Positions 35,024 through 46,283 of a stretch of DNA of 64,000 bases are shown here, in pieces. The notes beneath the pieces were generated by a model. It saw nothing but the letters and a program-made list of their open reading frames with translations, was not told the DNA's origin and did not search any database. How positions within the stretch are numbered: the stretch's first letter is position 1; every line of letters starts with the position of its first letter. The translations under genes were made by a program, and so were the position numbers. The stretch comes from Straminergon stramineum (Eukaryota > Streptophyta > Bryopsida > Hypnales > Calliergonaceae), in contig OY987263.1 in assembly GCA_963920665.1 (NCBI GenBank), positions 26,028,547 to 26,092,546 of the forward strand, given 5' to 3'.

Positions 35024-38000
35024 TCAGTCATCAACATCCTCTCGTTCGCGATCCTTCAACTTCGGTTCCAAATCTTCTCCATATTGGATGCAGTTGTCAA
35101 TGCAGGACAAAAGGTACTGGATGCTGCAAAATTGTAAATGACAAGTTTCGAAATCAGTAACTTCGCAACAAAAACTTAGATCAATCAGATCTATGACTTG
35201 TTTCACATACTCTACGTAAGCAGCTGTATCCGAGGTTGTGTGCCTGAAGCTCTCGAAAGATTCAGGATCACTTAAAAGTTAACACGTAACTATCCTGCAT
35301 GCATAAAAACGAAACAGAATGATATAAAAAATTCTGTCTGCCATTGTGACTCAAATCCAATGTCACGAAAAAAGGGGAAAAAGTCAACCTGTCTTCCTTC
35401 CGTACGTCAAGGGGCACAAAGTTGACCATACTATAATCATCCACCTGCACAAACCACAAGACACTTAGTTGTTGCAGTCGAAGTGCTGATCACCCGTACC
35501 CTCGCCATTGACGAACATTAGAGGATTAAAAAAGTTAACGAAATCAACAAAGCTACAGGTTCACCGCATCGAAAACTTCAAAACATAAGAAACGGAAGTT
35601 GATGAAAAGCATTTGATGAGACATATGGGAATAATTTAGAGCCTAAGAGATGAAATATCGACTGAAAATACCCCCAGGAACACTCACAAGCCATAAACCA
35701 AGACTCCGGAACAATTGTTCACTTTCACCAATGAAAGACTCCAATAGAGGACCATTGAAGTCCCTGGGTAAGAATGTAGAAAAAATATTGAACGCTTAAA
35801 ACTTAGAAGCAGACATTCAGCGTACAGCCTACTATGAAGGGAAAAAATAAACACGAAATATATGAACATACCAGTTCAGCAAGTGCATGGTTCAATTTCC
35901 GGAAGCGTGGCGCCATATGGGCATTTAAATCGTCAAAAAGAAGCCGAACATCAGGATCCAAGAACCTGCCCATCCATATTGTGGTCAGTCCAAAGAACTA
36001 AAACATGATTAGGACAAAAAGAGCACACTAACATGTTTTTGCAACACGACAGGATTGGACTCATCCATGATACAACTCCAAAACTTACTATCTATTGCTG
36101 AAGATCGGCATAAAGACTTCAAATAAGCTCAGCAACAGAACCCGTTTGGGCAATGCACCAAATGCAATAGAAATAAAGAAGAGACCACGTTCTCACCTAT
36201 CGATGTCACGCTTATTGGGTAAAAGATCGACCTTTGTCAAGACATTGATGTGCGGAAGTTCTAGTTGAATCATAGCTGAAAGTGAAGCCATACAGCCGCT
36301 AATATACTTTGTGACATCTGACACAAACTGTGACAATAACAAGATATAGCATATTAGGAAACGAGCAGATATCATAGCTGAGTGCAGTCCAAATGACGGA
36401 AACCTTACATAATGAAAGCTCATGTGACAAATACTGATATGCACTGTCTGCTGACCTGCGAGTCAGTCATGTAAACAGCGCAAACATTAAAGTCCCATCT
36501 CTTCAGCTGATCCACAAATGTACGAAGCACAGGTATATGTGAATAAAGCTCGATCTGACCTGCGCACACACAGATAGAATGAAGTCATCACAAACGATGT
36601 CCTTTATTTCTCAATTATCTTTCGTAGAGTTGACATTCTAACATGACATTCACTAGCTATGTCTAAAAGAATGACAGTAGACAATTCATGATATCCGTAT
36701 GACCATCCTCTTTGCTCCTCTCAGTTCCAAAGAAGTGATTACATTGTATTCGGCGATACTTAAACAAACGAATGAGTAAATCCTTGGGTGATAGAGCTGA
36801 ACTCTCAGCTGTTCAAACTCTATGTAACATAAATGCATGCAACTGTATCAGCTCTTTGTTCGTAATAATCAAATCAGATAAAATTGCTGCCGGGACTCGA
36901 CGAACACGAACACTATGGCTCTATCCACCTTGAGATATCTCCAAAACGCCACTATGAGGTGCGTTTGAAAAATCCAAAGATTGTTCCACTTCATTAATTC
37001 CCATTTACGTACAAAAAGACCAAGAGGATAAGGCCACTGCAATTCAAGCATGGTTCGATTCTTATTGCGAACAAGCAAATTCTTAGATTTTCTATTAGTA
37101 ATGCTCACATGACTCAATGATTCCAAAAGAAACGGCAAAAAAAATTTAGATGGATTGTTGCCCCACTTAATTTGTCATGAGTTCAAATGAAATAGCTCGA
37201 CAACTCAACAAACTCTGCATATTCTCTCTGCATCGATTGACTTGTCCCACATTATTAACACACATAAGAAGCACCAAGCAGGACCACCACGGAACATTTT
37301 AATGACTTACAAAAAAAAATTGGTCTTGTGACCCCATCAGAAAATCAGAAAACCCTAAAATTTAGTTTTTCATTATAGACTATCTAATAATCATAAGACT
37401 GGCTATTGAGAAAGAAGATCTAAGGAGTACAACTAACTTCGTATTGCGATATCGTTAGTGCTCTTCCGGCCCGACAACGACACCGGTAACGGTTTCTCAA
37501 ACAAGAGCATGTCTAATTTAGCGACAAAAGAGGAAAGGAACAAACCAGGACAATCGAAGATCAGGTAGTCATCATCAATGTAGTCTTCCAACTGCTCTGA
37601 CAGCCAGTCATCAAGATTATCCTCCAGATATCTACCACTTGGTGAAAGTGCAACCCATTGATAACTTCACAAAGATTGTTAAAAATGTAGTAATATGGAA
37701 TGTATGTATGAGAAAAATGCCAGAGAAGTTTTGCAGCAAAATCTAATATACAAGGAAAAGGATACTCCATGCAGTACACAAGGCCACCGTTTGGCCCAAG
37801 TTTTAAATCCTCCATTACATCTTCTAAAGATATCAGCTCCCGGATGTCTGCAGCAAGTGACCACACCCAGGCCGTGTTAGTAAGTGCTTCGGCGGAAGCT
37901 TGATTCCTGAATTTCCATTCCATTTCTAAATAAAAGGACCTGTGGATAATTGTAATTTGACTACACTTGCATACGTCCTCTAAAAGCAGCGCTAAAATCT

Positions 38001-38335
38001 CAGGGCGGGCGCAGTGTAACAAAAGTACTCACCAATAGAGACGGGGTACTCAAAATGTTCGGCAGCAGGATCCAAGTTCACCACATGGACAGTTCTACCG
38101 ATACTCTGGCAGTGCTCGAAAACATTCTTACAGTAGGTCGACTGCAGCAAGCAATCACATCAGGTTTCCAGAAATCGACAAACATAACCATCACGCTTCA
38201 ACAAAAAACAAAATCCCTCATAAGGTGCCCTTCGAATAGGTCTTGATAATGATGAAGATGAATCACGCCAACTCACGCTGAGAAGCATACCTTGCCGCTG
38301 CCGGCTGGCCCGATGACGAGCTGAGCGTAACGCAT
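35024..38335 (-). CDS. GPN3: GPN-loop GTPase 3
   Basis: Nine exons on the minus strand: 38335-38291, 38141-38033, 37847-37766, 37631-37546, 36559-36456, 36327-36197, 35965-35872, 35444-35389 and 35123-35024. All introns are GT-AG and phases agree, giving 268 residues, close to known GPN3 (about 270-285). Motifs: P-loop GPAGSGKST at residues 9-17, NLDPAAE at 37-43, the family-defining GPN at 69-71, DCPGQIELY at 105-113, and TKVD at 173-176 for guanine recognition. The start [14 protein letters not shown] follows the family N terminus exactly. GPN3 is a cytoplasmic homodimerising or GPN1-pairing GTPase needed for assembly and nuclear import of RNA polymerase II. The acidic C terminus (DREREDVDD) is typical. 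All key residues are present, so the gene looks functional. A telo-box lies in the leader. Confidence 0.95.
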
Positions 38336-38342
38336 TTTTACA

Positions 38343-38351
38343 AAACCCTAA
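38343..38351 (-). promoter_or_regulatory. Telo-box next to the GPN3 start
   Basis: AAACCCTAA on the plus strand lies 8 bp upstream of the GPN3 start codon. Telo-boxes are common near transcription starts of plant genes for translation and growth machinery. Its role here is inferred. Confidence 0.5.
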
Positions 38352-38634
38352 ACGGCGAGGAAGATTCCCAGGTACAAAAGCCAAAATGTCAAATCCAAAT
38401 CAGAGCATCGAATTCTGACATTCAACTGGCCTTCTTTGCATCGGGGAGAGGAGAGCAATTGCCAGAACAAATGCAAGAAGACCACTCGTCCTAACTCAGT
38501 CCGTGTTTACCAAAACTAAGGTTGACCCCCTGTCTTCGACAACTGCAGTCCAACCACAGTAAATCAGTGTTATTCAGTTGATGAGTACTTGTTTTCCCTG
38601 GTAGGATTTCAAGAGCTCAGTCACCGGCAGGGTA

Positions 38635-38734
38635 TCGACTGGATAGCTACAGCAGGGCAGGTGTACATACCCCAAAATTGGCAAGCAAGAGCATAAAAGA
38701 GGCCCCGGTACAACTCTCATAGCTATCCAGTCGA
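38635..38734. repeat. Inverted repeat upstream of GPN3
   Basis: TCGACTGGATAGCTA at 38635-38649 is perfectly complementary in inverted orientation to 38720-38734, with a 70-base spacer. It lies between the GPN3 promoter and the 3' side of the FAM21-like fragment. It could be a small fold-back element or an RNA structure. Confidence 0.5.
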
Positions 38735-39102
38735 CTTCAGTAGCACCAATTTCATGTAGGCTGGATTGGATGACCCCAAATCAAACTTCCCGTGAGAAAA
38801 AGAAAACCTTCTTCTAATTTACACGCCGCACGTCAACAGGCCGCAGTAAGCATTTGCTTGTCACAAATACATCCTTATTACAAATGAGTTTAAGCTGACC
38901 ATGCCCATGGCCACGCCGAAACACAGAACATTTCTCAATTCAAATAAATTCGACCAGTTCTAAATTCTCAGTTCGCAACAAAAGCTAAAACAACTGCACG
39001 AGGTTACAACATTGATCAATCAAGTACTACAGAATCAATCACTCCTGGAAATTACATTGAATTGAATTGAGTGATTCATAGAGCTCGCAATCTACTGAAA
39101 TT

Positions 39103-39273
39103 CTATTGTAAATGAACCTCCACATTACCGGCTTCTGTCCCCAGGCAATGCACCTCTGCGGCGACCTCCTTGGTGCGCTCCTTCAAACGCTCAGCAAAAT
39201 CCTTCAGCCACTCTTGTAACTTAGCAATTAAGAAAAACAAAAACTCAAATGACCAGACCTCAAGATCTTCTCT
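39103..39273 (-). pseudogene. FAM21-like (WASH complex subunit 2) N-terminal fragment
   Basis: The minus-strand frame from 39273 to the TAG at 39103-39105 encodes 56 residues beginning REDLEVWSFEFLF. Its core, FAERLKERTKEVAAEVHCLG, aligns without gaps to the N-terminal helix of animal FAM21 (FSQQTISRTHEI...), sharing the F-x6-RT-x-E spacing and a following TEA/RET segment. In FAM21 this region precedes the conserved FLMLSNTQF motif, which is absent here: the frame stops at HLQ. A probable acceptor (TGCTAAG) before TTACAAGAG at 39219 suggests an exon of 117 bp. FAM21 proteins are about 1300 residues, so this is a fragment or a very short derived gene. The telo-box upstream (39407-39415) hints that a promoter is retained. 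Alternative: an unrelated coiled coil. Confidence 0.4.
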
Positions 39274-39406
39274 GTGACAGGTAAAACCTAAGCCTTGTGC
39301 GCATCAGAATCCAAAGAAGACACGCAGGTTCAATGAAAGCTTCCAAATAATCCACAAAGCAAAGCGCAACAGCAGGCGCACATCTGTAGTAATAGAAACC
39401 CTGCGT

Positions 39407-39415
39407 TTAGGGTTT
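39407..39415 (-). promoter_or_regulatory. Telo-box in probable promoter of the FAM21-like fragment
   Basis: On the minus strand AAACCCTAA is followed by CGCAGGGTTTC, a near-palindromic telo-box pair about 130 bp upstream of the coding-like frame. This is typical of plant promoters of housekeeping genes. The assignment to the fragment is inferred from position only. Confidence 0.4.
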
Positions 39416-39806
39416 GGGGACCTTCAGCACCGAAAACCCGAAGGTTAATACCGAAACCCCCATGACCACTTTAGCCGGTCACTCACTCAAGGCAATGCAG
39501 GAATTTCAAAGTATAAGGGGGCGGAAAAGTAGAAAAGTTTTATAATAATTCTACCTTTCGTAGAAAAGTTTTATTATAATTTTATAAAAAAATTGCGCTT
39601 CATATTGAGGGGTTCTACTTAATATACCTTCATTTTTCTTTTATGTGCATGTAGTGAACACATATGGATTGTCAAAATTCAAGTAATAATATGTACATAT
39701 GTACAAATTTCTTGCAAAAATAAATTCTCCATTGCAAATAAAAATTCATTGAATTCAATAAAATAACAAAGTATGCTTTAAACTTCTAATTCCACCTCTA
39801 GTTCAA

Positions 39807-40000
39807 CTACACTGAATAAAGGTATTAAAGGGATCCATACTAATTAATCGACATTCCACACTATATAAATATCTACCTGTATTGTACATTAGTAGTTATT
39901 GAAGTGTGCGGGTGATGTACATCATATTTCAAACATCTACAATTTTCAAGAATAAGTCCCTTTAATTTTTTGGTCCCCTTAATACCCCTATTCAGTGTAC
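39807..40000. mobile_element. MITE, CTACACTGAATA / GGTATTAAGGGG family, copy 1
   Basis: A 194-bp element with ends CTACACTGAATAAAGGTATT and inverted GTACACTGAATAGGGGTATT. The interior (CACACTATATAAATATCTAC, TTATTGAAGTGT, GATGTACATCAT) is nearly identical to 40793-40984. Non-coding. Confidence 0.8.
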
Positions 40001-40792
40001 AAGGAATTGTCCTAGAAGTGCATGTGACACTAATTTACCAAGTCACACTATTTTGGATTAGTGTGTTAATTTCATCTATATTGTTTATATTATAGACAAT
40101 TTATCTAGATTGAAATATTTAACTTTTAGGGGCGGTTGTCGGATCTGTTTGTTTGTTTGGTATATTTGTGAAATTTGCAATGCCTCTTCTTTTATTGTAG
40201 TCGATGGATCTTTTCCTTAAAGATATAAATAAAAAAATCAATATTTCTTCCTTGCAATACAATCACTGGTGATTATGCACAACAACAAAAAGTCCTAGTA
40301 TATTACTATAATACATCAATTTTCTAAAAGATAAAATTTTGTGGTGACTAATTTTCTAAATATTGCTAATTTTTCCTTTCACTAGTAGAACAAACCAATA
40401 TATTTTGCGGTGTTTCACTCCTAATATTAAAGATTCTAGACAAATTCATAGCTTAAATTTCCTTTCTATTCAAATACATCTTCATCAATGTTTCCAAAGT
40501 TCATTATATTTTGGTGTTCACTTTTCACTAAATTTTATTGCAAGAAGCTATGCTCATAATCAACACTTGGTAAATTGGGGTGGCTAGCTAGCTTAACCAA
40601 CTATCCCTAAGTCCCTAAAGATGGACTTCCATTTACAAATATAGACCAAACTTTGTAAAGAAGAAAAATAAAAAGATGTTCTAGGATTCTAGATTGAAGT
40701 GTGTAGTATTTGTAAGAAGATAATCAAAATTGTTGGTTGACAAATTTTTTGGAAGAAGCCCTTGAAAAGTAGAAAAAACAACCTTCCTACTT
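40001..40792. other. Gene-free stretch between two MITE copies
   Basis: AT-rich. The 74-codon frame at 40363-40587 has no motif. No element boundary found. Confidence 0.4.
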
Positions 40793-40984
40793 CTACACTA
40801 AATATGGGGTATTAAGGGGACCCATACTAATTAATTGACATTCCACACTATATAAATATCTACCTTTATTGTACATCAGTAGTTATTGAAGTGTCCAAGG
40901 GATGTACATCATGTTTCAAACATCTATAGTTTTCCACAATCAATCCCTTTAATTTTTTAGTCCCTTTAATACCCCTATTCAATA
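40793..40984. mobile_element. MITE, CTACACTAAATA / GGTATTAAGGGG family, copy 2
   Basis: A 192-bp direct copy of 39807-40000. The left end is CTACACTAAATATGGGGTAT; the right end is TTTAATACCCCTATTCAATA. The outermost 12 bases equal those of the unrelated-interior MITE family at 9042, 14929 and 51732. Confidence 0.8.
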
Positions 40985-41959
40985 AAGAAAAAAAATTAAC
41001 CCTAGGACGTAGCCAAAGACAATAAATGTCCATTAGATGACTTTCTTTGCTAATATAAAATCAAAGAATGCACCTATCAGTTCAAAAACTAAATCATATT
41101 TGATTCAATACCTATCACCAAGGCAATGTCCTTCTAGGATTGTTATTGGACTTGAACTTTTTCGTTTGCTTTTAGTTTGGCAGTGCTCAAGACAAAGCTA
41201 CTTCTAAAATGTAGTGTCTTTCTACTCACATAGAAGTGTATACATCATGAAAATTAGCAAAAGCTTTTTCGATTTTGGAAAATTTGAAATTTGTATTCTA
41301 ATTCTAACTTTGCATGGAAATTTGCTTTTAATTACTAAATGTTCAAGGCCTTTTTAAGTTTAAAAACATCATTGCTTTTGAGATGATATGGGTCTAAATG
41401 TCACTAAGGTATAGAAATCTCAACCATACAATCTTATAATGTATGTGTTGTAGATGGCGTGAATCAAATTTGGAATCATTTGGCCACATAGATTGCAAGA
41501 TTATAATGTTTTAATGTTGAAAAAGAATGCTGAAATTTTCCTAGCAACACATTTGGAGGTGGAATCTAGTTTATAAACCTACTCATAAGAAAAAACTTTT
41601 TCAACCATTAGAAGAGATTTTAGGGTAAGGGAGGGCCATTTCAGGGCCTATTCCATTGGTTGTTCTCCTTGTTGTTTGGGAACTCTAGATCAGCTATTTT
41701 TGTTAGAACTTTTTAATTTAAAAAAAAAGGAATTTTAAAAAAAGTATTGAGAAACTGAAAATTGATTTAAAAAAATATCTTTTTTCAAAAAAATCTATCT
41801 ACAAGATATTAAACAATTAATTATATAAATTAATATTATCTAATTTGGCCATTTCCTGACCACGTTAGATTGTGATGTAGTGAGTTCCCACACTTCTAGA
41901 ACTCCAGGGAATTTGCGGGCTTCTTTAGCCCCAAATTATCTTCTAATGCATATAGTGCT

Positions 41960-42655
41960 TCAAAACCAAAGTACAAACACATCGGTGAAAGAAAATATCA
42001 TTCAAATGACTCATTGTATTTGCAAAATAGCTTCGAAATGTCAATAGAAAACAAAATTAAAGAAGTTTCAAAAAACATACCTATAGCTAAACCTCCTTCT
42101 AGTACTAAAATGCTTCTTATTCACTCATAACTTCTTGGATTGATATGAAATTTTAACCACATAAATAAAACTAGTGTGTGTGACTATACCATTTTTTTGG
42201 AAATGGACATTTTATGAAGAAAAAATAAGCCACCAAAGTTCATTGTAATCCAAAAATATCCAGATTTTGAACTTTCAATTGCTCCCAAACAATCAAAACA
42301 TTTGACTTGGGTTGGCATGAAAAGTTTACTACAATAACTAGACTTCAAGGGGAATATAAATCAACAAATTTTTATTGAAAACTAACATTGGATGAAGGAG
42401 ATACAAGCCCCAGTAGTTGCAACCATCAAAATGTAGTTTAGTGAACTCAAATTGAATCCGTGAACTTCAAATGTCTTCCATAAAATCAATACATTTTGGA
42501 TTGTTTAGAAAATTTTATAACACAAACTAAAAGAAAGAGTGCAAATTTTCCATTAGTTTTATTGAATTTGAACATTGGATGTAAAAGTTAGAGCACTTTG
42601 AATTGGACTTTGAGAGTATGTAGGGACATTGTTGGTCCCTTGAGGTGCTTAGGGG
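41960..42655. repeat. Dispersed repeat, inverted relative of 1846-2520
   Basis: The reverse complement matches 1846-2520 throughout. The right end (complement CTAACCCCTAAGCACCTC) carries the degenerate CCCCTAA terminus of the TTAA family, with TTAG instead of TTAA. The left limit is unclear. The frame at 42598-42801 crosses into the next repeat and is not a gene. Confidence 0.6.
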
Positions 42656-42659
42656 TTAG

Positions 42660-43045
42660 AGTAGACAAGCCTATTACCATCTTGATTTGCAATTTGAATA
42701 TTTTGGGCCATCTTTATGAAGGTTGCATATTTTTTAGAGGTGTATGCATATTTCACAAATCAAATCCAAGTGGAATTATAATTTTTCAATTAAAAATATA
42801 ATTTTTGTGAATTTCTCAAGTGGTCAACCCTAAAATTTCAAAACCACTCCTTGAATGGAGTCATAAACGTCGTATGAAACAACCTATTACGGCTAAGTCA
42901 AGTGCTAAGTATTCACCATTAAAGGATTGACACGTTACTCCTTTTGGCATTAATGCTATGATTTTGTCAAAAAATAAATTGATTTGGATGTTTTTTTGGA
43001 TGAAATTGGAGCCAAAAGTAGGATGACGGAATTTGAATGGTCTAC
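42660..43045. repeat. Uninterrupted copy of the repeat at 28585-29900
   Basis: It is continuous across the point where the other copy holds three MITEs (about 42710-42735), and so gives the pre-insertion state. Shared landmarks include GTAGACAAGCCTATTACCA and TAAGTATTCACCATTAAA. Confidence 0.7.
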
Positions 43046-43054
43046 CTTTATTAA

Positions 43055-43610
43055 TAACATTCAGTAGAATATGCTATCATTGACATGACTCTACAATAGA
43101 TGGTGTGAAATATTCCACACCCAACAATATTTCATCGGTTGCTAAGTGGATAGGTGGAGGTTCAATGTGATGAATTGGGTGCATGAAGGAAAGGCAGAGG
43201 GCATGAAGGCTAAGGTAGCATGTTTATATTTTGCCCATGCTCCAAGAATTGCTCCTAGATTATACCACGAATTGTTACTGTAGGAATGAAAAATTGTTTA
43301 GTGATGAATTGGTGCCACTTTGGGATTATTGTTGCACAATTTTATGAGTGGTCAAGGGTTGAGTTTGATTTGGAAGTAGGCAAAATTTCGATATAAATAA
43401 TGTGGAGTTATGAGTGGTGGGACACTTTGTGCTATGATCCTAGGTAATTACATGTACCATATTGTTCCAATTTAAAGTTTGCACGCCTTCATTTTTGAAC
43501 TCTATTTGTACCATTGATGGACAATTGCTTGACATTTAATGGCAGTACCTAAAACCTTGAAAAGCACCTTGCTGTTGCAAGCTTTAGAAAGGCATATCTA
43601 ATTCAGTTTG
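43055..43610. repeat. Possible ATAACATTCA-family MITE and flank
   Basis: It begins AATAACATTCAGTAGAATATG and shares GATGGTGTGAAATATTCCAC with the family at 24022 and 53690, but the right terminal repeat is not found. The remainder up to the psbS upstream region is gene-free. Confidence 0.35.
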
Positions 43611-44261
43611 AGTCTAAAAATTACTAATCAAATTGTAAGGAATGTGTCTCCCTCTCTTCTTTCTTTCTTTCCCTAAAAATTTGTTAGAAAATGCTTTGAT
43701 CCACTCAGAGTAGATCCTAAGCCCATATGCTCTTAAATAGGCAGTTCTGCCCCCTGCTACTTTTCCGAATGTTATGATTTCTGAATTTCTCTGTGGATTG
43801 GAAATGTGTGAAACATGATGGAAAACAGGTCTTGGCCACGTGGGCCCTGGCAAAGAGCGCCTGGAGATTGGGAGCCCAGGCTTTGAGCCCAGGCTGCCTT
43901 CCATTTCCCTGTCGTCAAGCGCTGTTGCAAAAGGACCCCAATCCCTCAAAAGCCCAAATTCCCCAAATGAAGCTTTGAACCCAAATTTAGCAGCCTTGAA
44001 TTCCTGTCTGTCCTTTGTCCGAACTGATATCATTTCCCCATCGCCCCTTCTGCAGCCGCAGATGCAGCGAGTGACTCTCCTTCCTCCACCTATCTCATCC
44101 TCCCCCCGTCCGATCGCTTACGTCTGTGGCCCAGGATCAATCCATACAAAGCCTACTACATACCAGGGGTGTGACTCTTCTGACCAAAGTCCCATTTCTC
44201 CTCTTCGATCACTCTCCCCTCCATTTCGACTTCGTGATCTCGTGCAAGTAATTTTGTGGCT
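43611..44261 (+). promoter_or_regulatory. psbS promoter and 5' leader
   Basis: A GC-richer 650-bp stretch directly before the psbS start with a pyrimidine-rich leader (CTCTTCGATCACTCTCC). A perfect G-box CACGTG lies at 43837-43842 within GGCCACGTGGGCC, a light-response element common in photosynthesis genes. AGCCCAGGCT-type short repeats follow. Open frames on both strands here (43614-44033 minus, 43840-44280 plus) show no domain. Confidence 0.55.
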
Positions 44262-46194
44262 ATGGCGCAAGCTGCATTGATTTCCAGAGTTGGGTTCGCC
44301 GTTGGCGGCCTTCGACATGTGCAGCAGCCTCATCAGGAGCTTGCTGCCGTGCGTCAAGTGACTATGCCAGCTGGGCTGGGCCTCACCAGGATCAATGCCG
44401 ATCGTAGGCAGGCCGGCGTTGCTGTGAAGACGTTCGCATTGTTTGGATCTAACAAGGCGAAGGCGAAGACGCCGGTTCCGAAGAAGGTATAGATGTTGGT
44501 ACAGCCGAGCTAGCTATCGTTGCAGGGAATGGAATGGAATGGAATTAGTTGTTTGTGGAGTTACAATTGCGGAGATATATGTAGCAACGGCTGATTGGGG
44601 TAGGCTTATCGATATACTGTACGGTACCAGTGTATTCTGATCGTGGAATAGATGCTTGTATGTTGCTTTGGAATGGTTGTTGATGCGATTTGTGATGGCG
44701 TTGCAGGAGCCAGGGAAAGGGGAGGACGGGATTTTCGGGACTTCGGGAGGCATTGGGTTTACGAAGGCGAATGAGCTCTTCGTTGGGCGAGTGGCGATGC
44801 TTGGATTTGCTGTAAGTGGTCTACTGCAACTTAGTACTCCATTGCAATGTTGGGATCCAATGTTGGGATGCTATGCAAGATTTTCATTTACTTTTGTTTG
44901 ATGAAAATATTATTGATGGAGTTAGTGAAATGGCGTTGTTGGATCGATGGTTGGAGTCCATGGAATAGCATTTGGATGTGTTTTTGATGGATCTGGGGAT
45001 CATGTAGGCCTCCATTCTGGGCGAAGCGTTGACGGGGAAGGGCACTTTGGCGCAATTCGACTTCGAGACGGGCATTCCTTTGACGGAGACGGAGCCGCTG
45101 TTGCTGTTCTTCATTCTGTTCACGCTCTTGGGCGCCATCGGGGCGTTGGGCGACCGGGGAAGGTTTGTGAACGACGCACCCGTGACGGGGCTCGACAGAG
45201 CCATCATCAAGCCTGGCAAGGGCGTCAAGGGCTCTTTGGGCTTGAACGAGAAGGGTAAGCTAGCGCACGCAGTGTCTCTTTGGTTTTTGAGCTTCACGTC
45301 ATTCGCACACCTCTTCATTGCTCGCCTCTTCTTCGTTTTTGTCGTGTCGCTAAAACAACCCTCCAAATGCACATTGATTTGGTTCGTGAGTTTCATTTGA
45401 ATTCCGCAGGCAGCTAATCATCCAATCTAGATAGGTTCGTGACATTTGATCTTGCTTGGCTAAGTCCAGGCCAGCAAGGAATTTTCACGTTTTGGACGTT
45501 CATTTTACATCAGTCATCAGTGAATAATAGCTCTCTAGCGGCTGTGCAATACTTGATGTAATGATATATTGTGGAACTATGAGTCTTTGGAGTTGAATGA
45601 CCACGAAATCTTTCGAGTGCTAGTTTTTTGTCGTTTGATTTTGCTTGGCCGAATCCATGTCAGCAAGTGGTGTTACATCCATGTCACGTGTTACATCTAA
45701 ATCCAGAGTTCTGCAGAGGTTCAGTTATGCAATAGTGGCTGCTGGGAAGTTCTGATTTTGAACTGACAGTGCAAGTGTGTAATAGTGTCCAATAGTTATC
45801 CAGACGCTGTGCAAAGCTCCCCACATTTCACATCAGTCGTCGTGCATCAAATGGCTATGGAAATCCTTCTAATGTCTCGAGATATACTTCGGTGACATTC
45901 AATCCTGATCAATTCCTGCTTGGCGCCCTTGGATGTGTCGGTGCAGGTCCCGTGTTCGGGTTCACCAAGAACAACGAGCTGTTCGTGGGTCGTCTGGCGC
46001 AGCTGGGTATCGCGTTCTCCATCATCGGCGAGATCGTGACGGGCAAGGGCACTTTGGCGCAGCTCAACTTCGAGACGGGCGTGCCCATCAGCGAAATCGA
46101 GCCTCTCATCTTGTTCAACGTCGTCTTCTTCCTGTTCGCTGCCCTCAACCCCGGCACTGGCAAGTTCGTCAACGATGACGACGTCGAAGATTAA
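44262..46194 (+). CDS. psbS: Photosystem II 22 kDa protein PsbS
   Basis: Four exons: 44262-44486, 44707-44811, 45008-45254 and 45947-46194, all GT-AG introns, phases consistent, 274 residues (family 265-280). The first about 60 residues are a chloroplast transit peptide, rich in Ala, Arg and Val. The mature protein is two homologous halves, each with two membrane helices: NELFVGRVAMLGFA and PLLLFFILFTLLGAIGALGD, then NELFVGRLAQLGIAFSIIGE and PLILFNVVFFLFAALNPG. The two lumen-facing pH-sensing glutamates are present at residues 139 (TETEP) and 244 (SEIEP). Protonation of these switches photosystem II antennae to energy dissipation (qE). The ATG at 44262 is chosen because the upstream GTG is not a plant start. 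Exon 3 is 247 bp and intron 3 is 692 bp. The gene looks fully functional; the C terminus ends DDDVED. Confidence 0.97.
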
Positions 46195-46283
46195 GTATTG
46201 AGCCTAGTTGCTGCAAGTCCATTTACTAGTCGAGATATCTGGCCCCTCTCTGCACACGCTTCTTCGTCAGGAGCTTTTCGTAG

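Noticed and set aside
35684..35769. Block between CAG and GTGAGTG on the minus strand reading [18 protein letters not shown], a possible extra GPN3 exon
   Set aside because: Including it breaks phase (exon 7 ends in phase 0, the block is open only in another phase), and exon 7 joins 35444-35389 directly to give the expected [10 protein letters not shown] sequence.
37040..37065. GGTTCGATTC, a B-box-like string suggesting a tRNA
   Set aside because: Upstream 70 bases cannot form acceptor, D or anticodon stems; it lies in a GPN3 intron.
36869..37138. 89-codon minus-strand frame inside GPN3 intron 4
   Set aside because: No recognisable domain, lies wholly within an intron, composition like the intron.
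43614..44033. 139-codon minus-strand frame upstream of psbS
   Set aside because: Covers the G-box promoter and leader of psbS, has no domain, and begins on the opposite strand of the leader.
44884..45396. 170-codon minus-strand frame across psbS exon 3
   Set aside because: Antisense shadow of a clearly identified PsbS exon.
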